A DNA stretch of 64,000 nt from Serratia sp. UGAL515B_01 (GCF_033095805.1 NZ_CP109901.1:1922001-1986000); one strand, 5' to 3'. Shown: positions 37,093 through 46,857, counted from the stretch's first letter. Notes: generated by a model not told the origin, from the letters alone. Translations and numbers: made by a program.

Positions 37093-38190
37093 ATGAAGAT
37101 TGAAACATTGTTCTCGCCACTAAAAGTTGGTCATGCAACATTACCAAACCGTATATTTATGGCGCCACTGACGCGTCTGCGCAGTATTGAGCCAGGAGAT
37201 ATCCCTACCCCCTTAATGGCAGAATATTATGCGCAGCGTGCCAGCGCAGGTTTGCTGATAACCGAAGCCACTCAAATTTCTTTTCAAGCGAAGGGCTATG
37301 CTGGAGCACCCGGCTTACATACTGATGAGCAAATCGCCGCATGGAAAAAAGTTACCCAAGCGGTTCATGAGAAAAAAGGACATATCGCCGTACAACTTTG
37401 GCATGTAGGTCGCATCTCTCATTCCAGCTTGCAACCAGACCGACAAGCTCCGGTAGCGCCTTCAGCGATCAATGCCGAAACACGCACTACCGTTCGTGAT
37501 GAAACAGGAACCTGGGTCAGAGTGCCAACATCAACGCCCCGCGCGTTGGAAATCACAGAAATTGCAGGAATTATAAACGAATTCCGTCAAGCGGCAGCTA
37601 ACTCTCGAGAAGCAGGCTTTGACTATGTTGAATTACACGCAGCGCATGGTTATTTATTGCATCAATTTATGTCACCAGCATCCAACCAACGAACCGACCA
37701 ATACGGTGGCAGCATTGAAAATCGCACCCGTTTAACGCTGGAAGTGGTTGACGCTAGCATCGCCGAAATTGGCGCAGACCATGTTGGTATCCGTATTTCA
37801 CCGTTGGGTCCATTTAATGGGCTCGATAACGGCGAAGACCAACAGGCTGCAGCACTTTATCTGATTGAAGAGTTGAATAAGCGCGGCATCGCGTTTTTGC
37901 ATATTTCTGAACCTGATTGGGCTGGAGGCAAACCTTACTCTACAGCATTCCGCGATGCCGTTCGCGCGCACTTTAATGGTGTGATTATCGGTGCTGGGGC
38001 CTATACCGCAGAGAAAGCAGAGGATTTGATCCAAAAAGGCTTTATCGACGCAGTTGCCTTTGGTCGAACCTACATTGCCAATCCGGATTTAGTAGAGCGA
38101 ATTAAGCAGAATGCACCGTTGAATGAGCCAAATCCAGAGACGTTCTATGGCGGCGATGCCAAAGGCTACACCGACTATCCAACTCTTTGA
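37093..38190 (+). CDS. nemA: N-ethylmaleimide reductase (old yellow enzyme family)
   Basis: A 365-residue FMN-dependent ene-reductase, the same length as E. coli NemA. It reduces maleimides, nitro compounds and other electrophiles. Old yellow enzyme motifs are present: N-terminal [33 protein letters not shown], the [15 protein letters not shown] active-site segment, [14 protein letters not shown] and the C-terminal [13 protein letters not shown]. It is part of the nemR-nemA-gloA unit. Confidence 0.97.
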   Translation: MKIETLFSPLKVGHATLPNRIFMAPLTRLRSIEPGDIPTPLMAEYYAQRASAGLLITEATQISFQAKGYAGAPGLHTDEQIAAWKKVTQAVHEKKGHIAVQLWHVGRISHSSLQPDRQAPVAPSAINAETRTTVRDETGTWVRVPTSTPRALEITEIAGIINEFRQAAANSREAGFDYVELHAAHGYLLHQFMSPASNQRTDQYGGSIENRTRLTLEVVDASIAEIGADHVGIRISPLGPFNGLDNGEDQQAAALYLIEELNKRGIAFLHISEPDWAGGKPYSTAFRDAVRAHFNGVIIGAGAYTAEKAEDLIQKGFIDAVAFGRTYIANPDLVERIKQNAPLNEPNPETFYGGDAKGYTDYPTL

Positions 38191-38351
38191 GGCATTTCAC
38201 TCGTCAATCAAGCCGGGCTGAAATCCGGTTTGATAATACCGTAGTACCGCCAGATTATCAGTTGCGTTGAATTGCCTTATGCTGCAAGACTATACTGTTA
38301 TCTGCAACAACTTATCGCCGTTAACCGCGGCCAGTCCAATCAGAGGGAATT

Positions 38352-38759
38352 ATGCGCCTGCTCCATACCATGCTCCGTGTCGGTGACCTACAACGCTCCA
38401 TCGACTTTTATACCAAAGTGTTAGGCATGCGTTTGCTTCGTACCAGTGAAAACACCGAGTACAAATACTCACTGGCATTCGTCGGTTATAGTGATGAAAG
38501 TGAAGGTTCAGTGATCGAGCTTACCTACAACTGGGGCGTAGACAGCTACGAGATGGGTTCAGCATTTGGCCATTTGGCTTTGGGTGTTGATAATGTTGCT
38601 ACAACCTGCGACAACATTCGCAAAGTTGGCGGTAAAATAACCCGTGAGGCAGGCCCGGTTAAAGGTGGCACTACCGTGATTGCTTTTATTGAAGATCCTG
38701 ATGGTTACAAAATTGAGTTGATCGAAAATAAACATGCTGGGCAAGGCCTCGGTAACTGA
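38352..38759 (+). CDS. gloA: Lactoylglutathione lyase (glyoxalase I)
   Basis: A 135-residue Ni(II)/metal-dependent enzyme converting the methylglyoxal-glutathione adduct to S-lactoylglutathione. Metal ligands are recognisable in LLHTMLRV (His), IELTYN (Glu), FGHLAL (His) and YKIELIE (Glu). An AGAGGGAATT ribosome site lies 6 nt upstream. It lies 161 nt after nemA; in E. coli the three genes are co-regulated by NemR. Confidence 0.97.
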   Translation: MRLLHTMLRVGDLQRSIDFYTKVLGMRLLRTSENTEYKYSLAFVGYSDESEGSVIELTYNWGVDSYEMGSAFGHLALGVDNVATTCDNIRKVGGKITREAGPVKGGTTVIAFIEDPDGYKIELIENKHAGQGLGN

Positions 38760-38767
38760 GACTCCTA

Positions 38768-38792
38768 AGGGGCGCGTCTAGCGCCCTTCTTT
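38768..38792 (+). terminator. Terminator of gloA
   Basis: GGGCGC (38770-38775) pairs with GCGCCC (38781-38786) around GTCTA, extended by weaker pairs and followed by TTCTTTATT. Confidence 0.75.
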
Positions 38793-38862
38793 ATTATCTC
38801 CGCTGCACTAAAGCAATAAATTTGTCATAATAAACACTATGTTCGATTAAGATAAGAAACTG

Positions 38863-39510
38863 ATGGCCGAGAAAAGTGATCTTAACGCCCTGAGTGGCCG
38901 CTTTCGTGGGTTTTATCCCGTTGTTATTGATGTAGAAACCGCAGGTTTTAATGCCAAAACGGACGCGCTATTGGAGATTGCCGCAATAACGCTGAAAATG
39001 GATGAGAATGGCTGGTTGCTTCAAGACGAAACCCTGCATTTCCATGTTGAGCCCTTTGAAGGTGCGATACTACAACCGGAAGCGTTGGCCTTTAATGGCA
39101 TAGACCCACATAACCCACTGCGTGGAGCAGTTAGTGAATATGATGCATTACATGCAATTTTCAAGGCTGTGCGCAAAGGTATTAAAGATAAAGATTGCAA
39201 CCGGGCAATAATCGTAGCGCACAATGCCAATTTTGATCACGGTTTTCTAATGGCGGCTGCAGAACGTGCGGGACTCAAGCGCAATCCATTCCACCCTTTC
39301 GCTACTTTTGACACTGCGGCACTGAGCGGATTAGTTTTAGGACAAACCGTATTGGCAAAAGCCTGTATCGCCGCGGGATTCCCTTTTGACAGCAGCCAAG
39401 CCCATTCCGCTCTTTATGATACGGAACAAACAGCTCTACTGTTTTGCGAGTTAGTAAACCGCTGGAAACGTCTTGGTGGATGGCCGTTAGCTGGCAGCCT
39501 AATAGACTGA
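38863..39510 (+). CDS. rnt: Ribonuclease T
   Basis: A 215-residue DEDD-family 3'-5' exoribonuclease that trims tRNA and other small RNA 3' ends. ExoI is [15 protein letters not shown] (Asp, Glu), ExoII is [13 protein letters not shown] (Asp), and ExoIII includes [19 protein letters not shown] (His, Asp). The length equals E. coli RNase T. In E. coli the large helicase gene lhr follows; here a terminator and convergent grxD follow directly. Confidence 0.97.
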   Translation: MAEKSDLNALSGRFRGFYPVVIDVETAGFNAKTDALLEIAAITLKMDENGWLLQDETLHFHVEPFEGAILQPEALAFNGIDPHNPLRGAVSEYDALHAIFKAVRKGIKDKDCNRAIIVAHNANFDHGFLMAAAERAGLKRNPFHPFATFDTAALSGLVLGQTVLAKACIAAGFPFDSSQAHSALYDTEQTALLFCELVNRWKRLGGWPLAGSLID

Positions 39511-39564
39511 TCACGGCTATTTACATGTGTATTTCGTATCTTAAGTGTGAAATATGCTGAGTGA

Positions 39565-39604
39565 AAATTGTGCGGCACCGTTATCAATACCGCACAATTT
39601 TATT
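39565..39604. terminator. Hairpin between rnt and grxD
   Basis: AAATTGTGCGG (39565-39575) and CCGCACAATTT (39590-39600) form a perfect 11-bp stem with a 14-nt loop. The A/T pairs at the base give a short T-run on both strands, so it can serve both converging genes. Confidence 0.8.
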
Positions 39605-39628
39605 CAGGGAACCTTTCTTCATTAAGGA

Positions 39629-39973
39629 TCAAGGCTGTTGATCTTCCTGATTTTTATATTTTTCAGCCGTCTCTTTAATCAACTGTTGTAGTTCACCACG
39701 CTGATACATTTCAATGATAATATCGCACCCACCAACCAATTCGCCATCTACCCATAGTTGAGGGAAAGTAGGCCAATTGGCGTATTTTGGTAACTCAGCG
39801 CGAATATCCGGGTTTTGTAAAATATCAACATAGGCGAAACGTTCACCACAAGCTGAAAGTGTTTGAACCGCCTGTGCGGAGAAACCGCAATTTGGTAACT
39901 TAGGTGAGCCTTTCATATACAGCAGGATCGGGTTGGTTGAAATCTGCTGCTGGATTTTTTCAATCGTTTTCAT
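39629..39973 (-). CDS. grxD: Monothiol glutaredoxin 4
   Basis: A 114-residue CGFS-type glutaredoxin involved in Fe-S cluster delivery. The active site is PNCGFS (C29-S32), with the glutathione-binding WPTFPQLWVDGELVGGCDII. The start has a GGAAGCAATG-type ribosome site. It is convergent with rnt; the intervening lhr of E. coli is absent. Confidence 0.97.
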   Translation of the reverse strand: MKTIEKIQQQISTNPILLYMKGSPKLPNCGFSAQAVQTLSACGERFAYVDILQNPDIRAELPKYANWPTFPQLWVDGELVGGCDIIIEMYQRGELQQLIKETAEKYKNQEDQQP

Positions 39974-40511
39974 TCATTGCTTCCTCAAAACCACATCATG
40001 GCTAAAACATGCATCATATTGACTTATTGTAGCTGTAGGTAGAGGGCAAGAAAACACCATCTTTTGAAGGGGTATCTTTTTGTTACAGATACGTTGCGAA
40101 AAACACATCTATACCCAAAATAATTCGAGTTGCTTGTAGGCAACAAGATCGCGAGTCGCCAAGAGCATAGCCCACTATGCGACTGGTGCGAACGGACATA
40201 GCCAACACCCAAGCAACTTGAAGTATGACGAGTATAACCGGCTAAAAGATAGACTCGGAATAACATTGTTAACTCTAACATATCACTATTATATTCTGAC
40301 CTTTACAAGACAATTAATAATAAAAAGAATGCCCCTATTAGTGATATCCAACTCATCATTTGATTGATTTTATAATAAAATTTAATCTCATTAACGTTTT
40401 CTCACAATATGGATTAATATTTACAAGTTAAGTTCTGTTTTATATGGCGAATTTAAGGAATACTGTCTTTCATTCAATATATGTTTCGGGGTCAAGGTTG
40501 GTAACATCAAC
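39974..40511. other. Intergenic region between grxD and mepH
   Basis: About 540 nt between divergent genes. It holds a full ERIC-type repeat (40110-40236) and an AT-rich stretch (40300-40440) probably carrying the mepH promoter. No gene is seen. Confidence 0.6.
40110..40236 (+). repeat. ERIC-type imperfect palindrome
   Basis: This 127-bp element runs from TATACCCAAAATAATTCGAG to a right end containing CAACTTGAAGTATGACGAG and TATA. The centre (GCCAAGAGCATAGCCCACTATGC) differs from the classic ERIC core but the ends and length match. It is in the same orientation as the copy at 41333-41458, so the pair brackets mepH. Confidence 0.75.
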
Positions 40512-41327
40512 ATGCGGTTAATTATCACGCTTTTTGTACTCTTTTTCGCACAGCTATTCTTTAACCTGGCACATGCTGCGCCAAAAGCACATGTTTCTGC
40601 TGAGCAGCCTAGAAGCCATGTCAATGATACCAAGCCAAATGAACGCAAAAGAAAGAAAGTGGATAAAAGCAGCAAGAAGGTGAAGATGATACCCCCGCAT
40701 AAAACGGCAAAAACAAAAAAGCTGGCAGTGAAAGCAAACAAGAAAACCAACAGCGTAAAATCAAAAACCAAAACGAGCCAAACTAGCAAAGTTAAACCCA
40801 ACCCGCCGAAAAAAGAGCATAAAAAAGCTTATGGACGCCATCGTACAAGGGGATTTACCACCAAGAAAATGGCAGTACATGATAAAACGTTGAAACTAAC
40901 TCCAGCACACAAAAAGCGTTTTCAACATGCCAAGCAAACTGCGTTGACAAAGCTGATGCACCAAATGGGCAAGCCTTATCGTTGGGGCGGTACTTCTCCT
41001 ACCACTGGGTTCGATTGTAGTGGCCTGATTTATTACGCCTACAAAGACGTGGTTAAAATCAAAATACCTCGTACCGCTAACGAAATGTACCATCTGCGAG
41101 ATGCAGCACCGGTCAAACGAAGTGAGCTAGAAAAGGGTGACTTGGTCTTTTTTCGTATCAACAACCGCGGCACTGCCGATCATGTTGGTGTTTATCTCGG
41201 GGACGGTAAATTTATCCAGTCTCCCCGAACTGGCGAAGAAATACGCATCAGTCAATTGGATAATAACTATTGGCAAAACCATTACATAGGTGCTCGCCGC
41301 GTAGTCACACCTACAACCATTCGTTGA
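40512..41327 (+). CDS. mepH: NlpC/P60 murein DD-endopeptidase MepH (YdhO)
   Basis: A 271-residue exported peptidase that cleaves peptidoglycan cross-links. A signal peptide (1-23, ending HAA) is followed by a long lysine-rich linker (about 30-130). The NlpC/P60 domain has catalytic C169 in TTGFDCSGLIYYAY and H224 in ADHVGVYLG. It matches E. coli MepH in domain order and in its place before sodB. The basic linker may hold it on the anionic wall. It is flanked by two ERIC-type repeats. Confidence 0.93.
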   Translation: MRLIITLFVLFFAQLFFNLAHAAPKAHVSAEQPRSHVNDTKPNERKRKKVDKSSKKVKMIPPHKTAKTKKLAVKANKKTNSVKSKTKTSQTSKVKPNPPKKEHKKAYGRHRTRGFTTKKMAVHDKTLKLTPAHKKRFQHAKQTALTKLMHQMGKPYRWGGTSPTTGFDCSGLIYYAYKDVVKIKIPRTANEMYHLRDAAPVKRSELEKGDLVFFRINNRGTADHVGVYLGDGKFIQSPRTGEEIRISQLDNNYWQNHYIGARRVVTPTTIR

Positions 41328-41332
41328 CATTT

Positions 41333-41458
41333 ATACCCAAAATAATTCGAGTTGCATGTAGGTGGCAAGTCTGAGAGTCGCCAAGAGCATAGCTCACTCT
41401 ATGACGGGTGTGAACGGACGCAGCCAACACCCATGCAACTTGAAGAATGAAGAGTATA
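41333..41458 (+). repeat. ERIC-type imperfect palindrome
   Basis: This 126-bp copy is very similar to the one at 40110-40236, with the same TATACCCAAAATAATTCGAG left end and CAACTTGAAGAATGA right end. It starts 5 nt after the mepH stop, so it would form a hairpin at the 3' end of that mRNA. Confidence 0.75.
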
Positions 41459-41668
41459 TACGACTGAGTTTAAGGCTCAGCCAGGATGTCTCCCCTTGCC
41501 CACACTTTAGACAATTAACTGATTTGCACGCTTTGGACCTTTTTTTCAGGTAGGAAGTTGTTAAGATTGATAACCACAGAATAACTATAACAACTCAGTT
41601 TCCTCCCTCAGCTAATGGGCTGGCGGTATCGGAAGAGAAGAAAAGTGCTGTATAAAAAGGAGAAAGCA

Positions 41669-42250
41669 ATGTCGTTTGAATTACCTGCATTACCGTATGA
41701 GAAAAATGCCCTTGAACCGCATATTTCTGCAGAAACGCTGGAATACCATTATGGTAAGCACCATAACACCTACGTGGTTAACTTGAATAATCTGGTGAAA
41801 GGCAGCGAGTTTGAAGGCAAGTCTCTAGTCGATATCATCAAGACCTCTAGCGGTGGCGTGTTTAATAACGCTGCGCAAGTATGGAATCACACATTCTACT
41901 GGCACTGTCTGTCGCCTCAGGGGGGCAATGAACCAACTGGCGTTTTAGCTGAGGCGATCAATAAATCCTTCGGTTCTTTCGCTGCTTTCAAAGAACAATT
42001 CACCGATGCAGCAGTGAAAAACTTTGGAGCAGGATGGACTTGGCTGGTGAAAAAACCTAATGGATCACTTGCGATCGTTAATACCTCAAACGCAGCGACC
42101 CCACTCACCAGTGAAGACAAACCTCTGTTAACCGTTGATGTTTGGGAACATGCTTATTATATCGACTACCGCAATGCGCGCCCAAAATACCTGGAAAACT
42201 TTTGGGCATTGGTTAACTGGTCATTCGCGGAACAAAATCTGACCCAATAG
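41669..42250 (+). CDS. sodB: Iron superoxide dismutase
   Basis: A 193-residue cytoplasmic SOD, the same length as E. coli SodB. Metal ligands are H27 ([11 protein letters not shown]), the His in [10 protein letters not shown], and D and H in [12 protein letters not shown]. The frame is open from 41615, but the ATG at 41669 follows AAGGAGAAAG and gives the standard [11 protein letters not shown] start. In E. coli the mRNA leader is a RyhB target; no sRNA site was verified here. A strong terminator follows. Confidence 0.98.
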   Translation: MSFELPALPYEKNALEPHISAETLEYHYGKHHNTYVVNLNNLVKGSEFEGKSLVDIIKTSSGGVFNNAAQVWNHTFYWHCLSPQGGNEPTGVLAEAINKSFGSFAAFKEQFTDAAVKNFGAGWTWLVKKPNGSLAIVNTSNAATPLTSEDKPLLTVDVWEHAYYIDYRNARPKYLENFWALVNWSFAEQNLTQ

Positions 42251-42273
42251 CAGATAGATGAACAAGTAAGCTC

Positions 42274-42297
42274 CCCCCGGCAAAGCCGGGGGTTTTT
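42274..42297 (+). terminator. Rho-independent terminator of sodB
   Basis: CCCCCGGC (42274-42281) and GCCGGGGG (42285-42292) pair perfectly around AAA, followed by TTTTT. Confidence 0.93.
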
Positions 42298-42394
42298 CAT
42301 ATGTGCCTATTAGCCTCTCTTGCCAGCCGCGCCCTAACAGACGCACTGTGATCTGACATTTGCATTTATGGATTACTTACAGCCCGTAACGCTT

Positions 42395-42751
42395 CTTGAT
42401 GTAACCGTGGCGCTTCACTGACTCTCACCAGTATCGGACGCGATGTTGAGCCGTATTGTTCATTCAAAACAGCAAAACAATACTCAGATCCAAAACGAAT
42501 TTTTGGATACACTTGCCTAAGCCATTAATGCCAAGACTAAAGTGACTATCGTAACCGACGCCGATTTTCAAAATACCTGGTTTAGCCATATTAACTCGTT
42601 AGGCTGGGATTTTATCGGTAGAGTGAGAGAACAGATCTTGCTACGGCTCGATATAACAAGTGATATCTGGTTGAAAAAATTGGAATTAATGGCCATATGC
42701 CACCTATCACCCTGCGTTTCTCTCCCTAGAAAACCTGCCTTCGGTGTTTAG
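42395..42751 (+). pseudogene. Remnant of an IS4-family transposase
   Basis: Fragments of an IS4-type transposase are spread over shifting frames. They are L-M-stop-PWR, then GASLTL, then QNEFLDTLA, and finally the RNase H-like segment AINAKTKVTIVTDADFQNTWFSHINSLGWDFIGRVRE, which resembles the IS4/IS10 'VTDAGF..PW......LGW....R.R' motif. A stop precedes AINAK, and the frame ends at 42751 without the rest of the catalytic domain. No clear terminal inverted repeats remain. It occupies the place where E. coli has ydhP. Confidence 0.6.
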
Positions 42752-42871
42752 GTGCAAAAACCATGTGATATTTACAGTTCCATCGGTTATGCGCTAAGCC
42801 CATTTTCGTCCCCCATTGGACCCCTTTTGATTTCTTGTTTAACTTTTGCAATTGCCAAACCGCAAGGTGTT

Positions 42872-42950
42872 TTAACAAATTGAAAGGGGGTCTTTATAAT
42901 CGGCTTAAGGCTGAAAGCTTTACGACCCCCAGCCTAGCTCTGGGGGTTTT
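42872..42950 (+). ncRNA. Candidate short transcript: orphan promoter plus terminator
   Basis: A near-consensus promoter, TTAACA (42872-42877), 17-nt spacer and TATAAT (42895-42900), is followed within about 25 nt by a strong hairpin, ACCCCCAG (42925-42932) with CTGGGGGT (42940-42947), and TTT. No start codon with a reading frame fits between them. The expected RNA is only about 45 nt. It may be a small RNA, a decoy, or the remnant promoter/terminator pair of the decayed IS region. Confidence 0.35.
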
Positions 42951-42999
42951 CTATAGAAAATAGCAAAGGTGCAACATATTGCACTTTTTATAATTTAAA

Positions 43000-43089
43000 T
43001 CAGTTAGATACAGCAATGAGACCAAAGATGATAATCACTGCCAACGCACATACCGTAGTAAACAATGACATTTTCAAATTCGTATCCAT
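43000..43089 (-). CDS. cydH: Cytochrome bd oxidase small subunit CydH (YnhF-like)
   Basis: A 29-residue single-helix protein, MDTNLKMSLFTTVCALAVII followed by IFGLIAVSN. E. coli YnhF, now known as CydH, is also 29 residues, with an N-terminal (S)TDLKFSL and a hydrophobic helix ending in a short polar tail, and lies upstream of and divergent from purR exactly as here. CydH binds the CydA subunit of cytochrome bd-I. A GGGA ribosome site lies 9 nt before the ATG. It is read on the minus strand and is too small for routine gene calling. Confidence 0.8.
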   Translation of the reverse strand: MDTNLKMSLFTTVCALAVIIIFGLIAVSN

Positions 43090-43352
43090 AACGTAATTCC
43101 CTTGCAGATTTGTGCTCTCAAGCATAAAAGCCACACAATTAATACGTCAACTCATTTTCCTACAGTTCGTGATTAAAATCTTGTTATCATTTGCCGTCTT
43201 ATAATACCGATTAGCTCTTCCACTTTTCATAAATATGCGACAAAATCCGCAGTTCACAACTGCGTACCCCAAGATGCCCCCTCCTGCTATAGGATCTTAC
43301 GGCTTCAGCACTAAAAATCCCGTTTTTGCTTATCAGGGGATAAAATTTACGC

Positions 43353-43369
43353 AGGCAAACGATTAACAT
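43353..43369. promoter_or_regulatory. PurR box upstream of purR
   Basis: AGGCAAACGATTAACAT resembles the E. coli purR autoregulatory operator AGGCAAACGTTTACCTT and the general GCAAACGTTTGC consensus. It lies 45 nt before the purR ATG, consistent with autorepression. Confidence 0.7.
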
Positions 43370-43414
43370 CATACTTACATGCTGTAACATGTGAGTTCAG
43401 GAGTCATTCTTTAT

Positions 43415-44440
43415 ATGGCAACGATTAAAGATGTGGCCAAGCGCGCTGGCGTTTCCACCACCACCGTTTCGCACGTCATTAATAAAACGCGTTTCGTCGC
43501 CGAAGAGACAAAAGCGGCCGTTTGGGCAGCCATTAAACAACTACACTATTCGCCCAGCGCCGTTGCCCGCAGCCTGAAAGTTAACCACACTAAATCGATC
43601 GGTCTGCTTGCAACATCAAGCGAAGCACCCTACTTTGCTGAGGTGATCGAAGCTGTTGAAAACAGTTGCTATAGTAAAGGTTATACTTTGATCTTGTGTA
43701 ACTCACATAATAACCTCGATAAACAACAGGCCTACCTTGCAATGTTGGCGCAAAAGCGCGTCGACGGTCTGCTGGTTATGTGCTCAGAGTACCCAGAAAA
43801 GTTGCTGGGTATGTTGGAGGATTACCGAAATATTCCCATGGTGGTTATGGACTGGGGAGCTGCTCGTGGTGATTTTACCGATACAATTATCGATAATGCC
43901 TTTGAGGGTGGCTATCTGGCTGGTCGTTATCTTATCGAACGTGGTCATCGCGATATTGGTGCCATTCCCGGCCAGTTATCGCGCAATACCGGTGGTGGCC
44001 GTCATCACGGTTTCCTTAAAGCGCTGCAGGAAGCCAATATTGAGATCCGCGAAGAATGGATCGTTCAGGGTGATTTTGAACCTGAGTCCGGTTATAAGGC
44101 CATGTACAAAATATTGTCGCAAAAGCATCGCCCCACAGCCATATTTTGCGGTGGAGACATTATGGCTATGGGTGCAATTTGTGCTGCAGACGAATTGGGG
44201 CTTCGTGTACCGCAAGACATCTCAGTGATCGGTTACGACAACGTCCGAAATGCACGCTATTTTACCCCAGCATTAACCACTATCCACCAGCCTAAAGAAC
44301 GTCTGGGAGAAATGGCTTTCACGATGTTGCTGGATCGTATTATCAGTAAACGTGAAGAATCTCAGGTCATTGAAGTCCATCCAAAACTGATAGAACGCCG
44401 TTCGGTGGCTGATGGGCCTTTCATCGATTATCGCCGCTAG
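43415..44440 (+). CDS. purR: Purine repressor PurR (LacI family)
   Basis: A 341-residue LacI-family regulator, the same length as E. coli PurR, which represses purine biosynthesis with hypoxanthine or guanine as corepressor. The helix-turn-helix and hinge are [23 protein letters not shown] and [18 protein letters not shown]. The periplasmic-binding-like domain begins at [18 protein letters not shown] at 43391 would add eight residues; the ATG at 43415 matches the family and follows AGGAG. Its stop codon overlaps a decayed MITE edge. Confidence 0.97.
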   Translation: MATIKDVAKRAGVSTTTVSHVINKTRFVAEETKAAVWAAIKQLHYSPSAVARSLKVNHTKSIGLLATSSEAPYFAEVIEAVENSCYSKGYTLILCNSHNNLDKQQAYLAMLAQKRVDGLLVMCSEYPEKLLGMLEDYRNIPMVVMDWGAARGDFTDTIIDNAFEGGYLAGRYLIERGHRDIGAIPGQLSRNTGGGRHHGFLKALQEANIEIREEWIVQGDFEPESGYKAMYKILSQKHRPTAIFCGGDIMAMGAICAADELGLRVPQDISVIGYDNVRNARYFTPALTTIHQPKERLGEMAFTMLLDRIISKREESQVIEVHPKLIERRSVADGPFIDYRR

Positions 44441-44604
44441 CATGTCCCCCTTGATTAGACACAAACCAAAACGTGAGCTGCACAGTTTTATGAGCCCAAC
44501 ACGTACTATGATGGCCACAGCGCGGGAGGCAAGGACTCGACCACGCGGCACGCTTCCCTCTGTGGCTTGATGAGGGCTGCGACGCCCCACAGACATATAG
44601 CCTA
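44437..44604. mobile_element. Strongly decayed MITE-like element, copy D
   Basis: The spacer between the convergent purR and punR stops starts CTAGCATGTCCCCCTTGATTA and ends with AGACATATAGCCTAA-type sequence. These resemble the CTAGGCTGTGTCCCTTAAC ends of copies A and B with several mismatches. An internal GGCTTGATGAGGGCTGCGACG also matches the right half of copies A and B. The centre is not alignable by eye. Both flanking stop codons lie in the putative edges. Confidence 0.4.
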
Positions 44605-45546
44605 ATAATTGTTATCGGAGGCTTTCGAGACACCGGATACGCCTTCGTTCAACCACTCCTGATTAAGCGTTTCACTGTCTCCCAGATAATCTAATAACCA
44701 GGTCATTACTGGTGACTGCGCATTTTGCTGCCATGTCAGGCAACAGGCGCTAGGGGGGAATGCTTCTTGCAGTTGCAGAACAACCAGTTCACCACTTTGT
44801 ACCCATGGCAGTACACAATGCGCGGGTGCCATTCCCACACATAATCCATTACGCAGACAATCCACAGCAGAAGCCCAGTCCGGCACGGTAAGGCGTCGTT
44901 GGTTATCCAGCGCCCAAGTTACACGTTTCGGCAAATTTCGTGACGTATCCTCGAGCAATAGTGAGGGATAAGGCCGCAGCTGATCGTTACTCAGTGTGCC
45001 CTTTAGCCCCGCTAAGGGATGGGTTGCATTTGCCACACACAACCAATTCACAAAGCCCATATCGCGAAAAGCAAAACCCCCACCAACCGGCACTGCTCGT
45101 GTTGCACCGATAGCCATCTCTGCGCGCCCATCAGCCAGTGCATCCCATACGCCATTAAACACCTCGTGTTGCACAATCAATTCAACATCCGAAAAATGAC
45201 GATAAAAATCAGTGATTAACTGACGACTACGCTGTGGTTTTACAATAAGGTCGACCGCAATTCTTAACTGCCCGCGCCAACCGTTGGCAACTTGCTGGCA
45301 CTGACGCCGGGTATCAAGCATTTTTTTGACAACCTTCCGGGCCTCTTTGATAAACAGGGCACCAGCAGGGGTCAATACAACATCACGATGACGGCGTTCA
45401 AAAAGGGACACAGCCAGCCATTGCTCCAACTGACGCACCGTATAACTTATTGCAGAAGGAACTCGATGAAGCTCTTGTGCAGCCGCACTGAAGCTACCCG
45501 TTCGCGCAACAGCATCTACGACATCAAGCGAGTATTCTGACCACAT
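44602..45546 (-). CDS. punR: LysR-family regulator of purine nucleoside transport, PunR (YdhB)
   Basis: A 314-residue LysR-type regulator. The N-terminal helix-turn-helix is LDVVDAVARTGSFSAAAQELHRVPSAISYTVRQLEQWL. It aligns with E. coli YdhB (PunR), which activates the adjacent divergent punC in response to purine nucleosides. The effector domain runs from about residue 90 to 300. It is divergent from punC with a 120-nt intergenic region, the usual LysR arrangement. Confidence 0.92.
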   Translation of the reverse strand: MWSEYSLDVVDAVARTGSFSAAAQELHRVPSAISYTVRQLEQWLAVSLFERRHRDVVLTPAGALFIKEARKVVKKMLDTRRQCQQVANGWRGQLRIAVDLIVKPQRSRQLITDFYRHFSDVELIVQHEVFNGVWDALADGRAEMAIGATRAVPVGGGFAFRDMGFVNWLCVANATHPLAGLKGTLSNDQLRPYPSLLLEDTSRNLPKRVTWALDNQRRLTVPDWASAVDCLRNGLCVGMAPAHCVLPWVQSGELVVLQLQEAFPPSACCLTWQQNAQSPVMTWLLDYLGDSETLNQEWLNEGVSGVSKASDNNY

Positions 45547-45666
45547 GATTTGCCTTCAAATTTTTTAACAACACCTTGCAAATATTACCGTTTCACAAGC
45601 AAAGATCCAGCCGAGTACACTTGCGGACGCTAAAACCTGCGACAATAAAAATTTAACGAGAAAAGC

Positions 45667-46857
45667 ATGCGAAACTTTGGATTTATGTTTTACCTTGCAG
45701 GACTGAGTATGTTGGGGTACTTAGCAACCGATATGTATCTACCAGCCTTCGGCGCTATGCAGCAGGATTTGCAAATTTCCGCAGGCGCAATCAGCGCCAG
45801 CTTGAGTATTTTCCTTGCTGGTTTTGCTTTTGCCCAACTGCTTTGGGGCCCGCTATCCGATTATCTAGGCCGCAAACCGGTACTCTTGCTCGGCCTGACA
45901 CTCTTTGCGTTTGGCTGTTTGGGCATGCTATGGGTGCAAAACGGAACACAACTGTGGTCTTTACGTTTTCTACAGGCAATTGGCGTATGTTCAGCCGCGG
46001 TGACCTGGCAAGCCATCGTAGTAGATCGTTATCGTGAAGGTAAGGCAAACCGTGTTTTTGCTTCCATTATGCCACTGGTCGCCCTTTCTCCCGCATTAGC
46101 CCCCTTGTTGGGTGCCTGGCTGCTCAATCACATGGGATGGCGGGCTATCTTTGCCGTACTGCTTGGCATAACGGCATTACTGCTCATTCCCACTCTATTG
46201 CTAAAAGATACCAGAATTGTGCCTTCAGCGGACAAAAAGGCCGGGGTGAGCTTTTTGCAGATTTTGAGATCCCCGATGTTCAGTGGCAACGTTATGGTCT
46301 TTGCCGCCTGCTCTGCCGGTTTTTTTGCCTGGCTGACCGGGTCACCCTTTATTCTCGGCAACATGGGATATAGCCCAAATGATATTGGTTTAAGCTATGT
46401 CCCACAGACTTTGGCTTTTTTGTTAGGGGGTTACAGTTGTCGGAGTGCATTAAGCCATATTTCTGGCAAAACACTGCTGCCTTGGCTGTTGTTAGCTTAT
46501 GCCATCAGCATGGTCGCTCTCTATCTGGTCGCTACCCTGAGCAAACCAACACTGACAGCTTTGCTGATCCCTTTTTGCTTCATGGCATTAGTTAATGGTG
46601 CTAGCTACCCGATTCTGGTAGCAAATGCCTTAATGCCATTCCCGGAAAGCAGTGGTAAAGCAGCTGCCTTACAGAATACGCTGCAACTGGGAGGGTGTTT
46701 TATTGCCAGCATGTTAGTATCAGCCTTCATCACCCAGCCACTATTGGCTACAGTAAGCGTGATGGTTGGTACCGTATTTTTTGCAGCTTTTGGGTATATT
46801 ATGCAACTCAGAGAGAGCTCGAATAAAAAACAGCCTACCAAGCAGAAATTATTATAA
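45667..46857 (+). CDS. punC: MFS transporter PunC (YdhC), purine nucleoside uptake
   Basis: A 396-residue major facilitator of the Bcr/CflA group with twelve predicted helices. Signatures are [17 protein letters not shown] in helix 1, the loop [14 protein letters not shown] between helices 2 and 3, and the drug:proton-type [20 protein letters not shown] in helix 5. E. coli YdhC (PunC) imports adenosine and related nucleosides under PunR control. The gene pair punR-punC between purR and cfa is conserved. Confidence 0.92.
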   Translation: MRNFGFMFYLAGLSMLGYLATDMYLPAFGAMQQDLQISAGAISASLSIFLAGFAFAQLLWGPLSDYLGRKPVLLLGLTLFAFGCLGMLWVQNGTQLWSLRFLQAIGVCSAAVTWQAIVVDRYREGKANRVFASIMPLVALSPALAPLLGAWLLNHMGWRAIFAVLLGITALLLIPTLLLKDTRIVPSADKKAGVSFLQILRSPMFSGNVMVFAACSAGFFAWLTGSPFILGNMGYSPNDIGLSYVPQTLAFLLGGYSCRSALSHISGKTLLPWLLLAYAISMVALYLVATLSKPTLTALLIPFCFMALVNGASYPILVANALMPFPESSGKAAALQNTLQLGGCFIASMLVSAFITQPLLATVSVMVGTVFFAAFGYIMQLRESSNKKQPTKQKLL

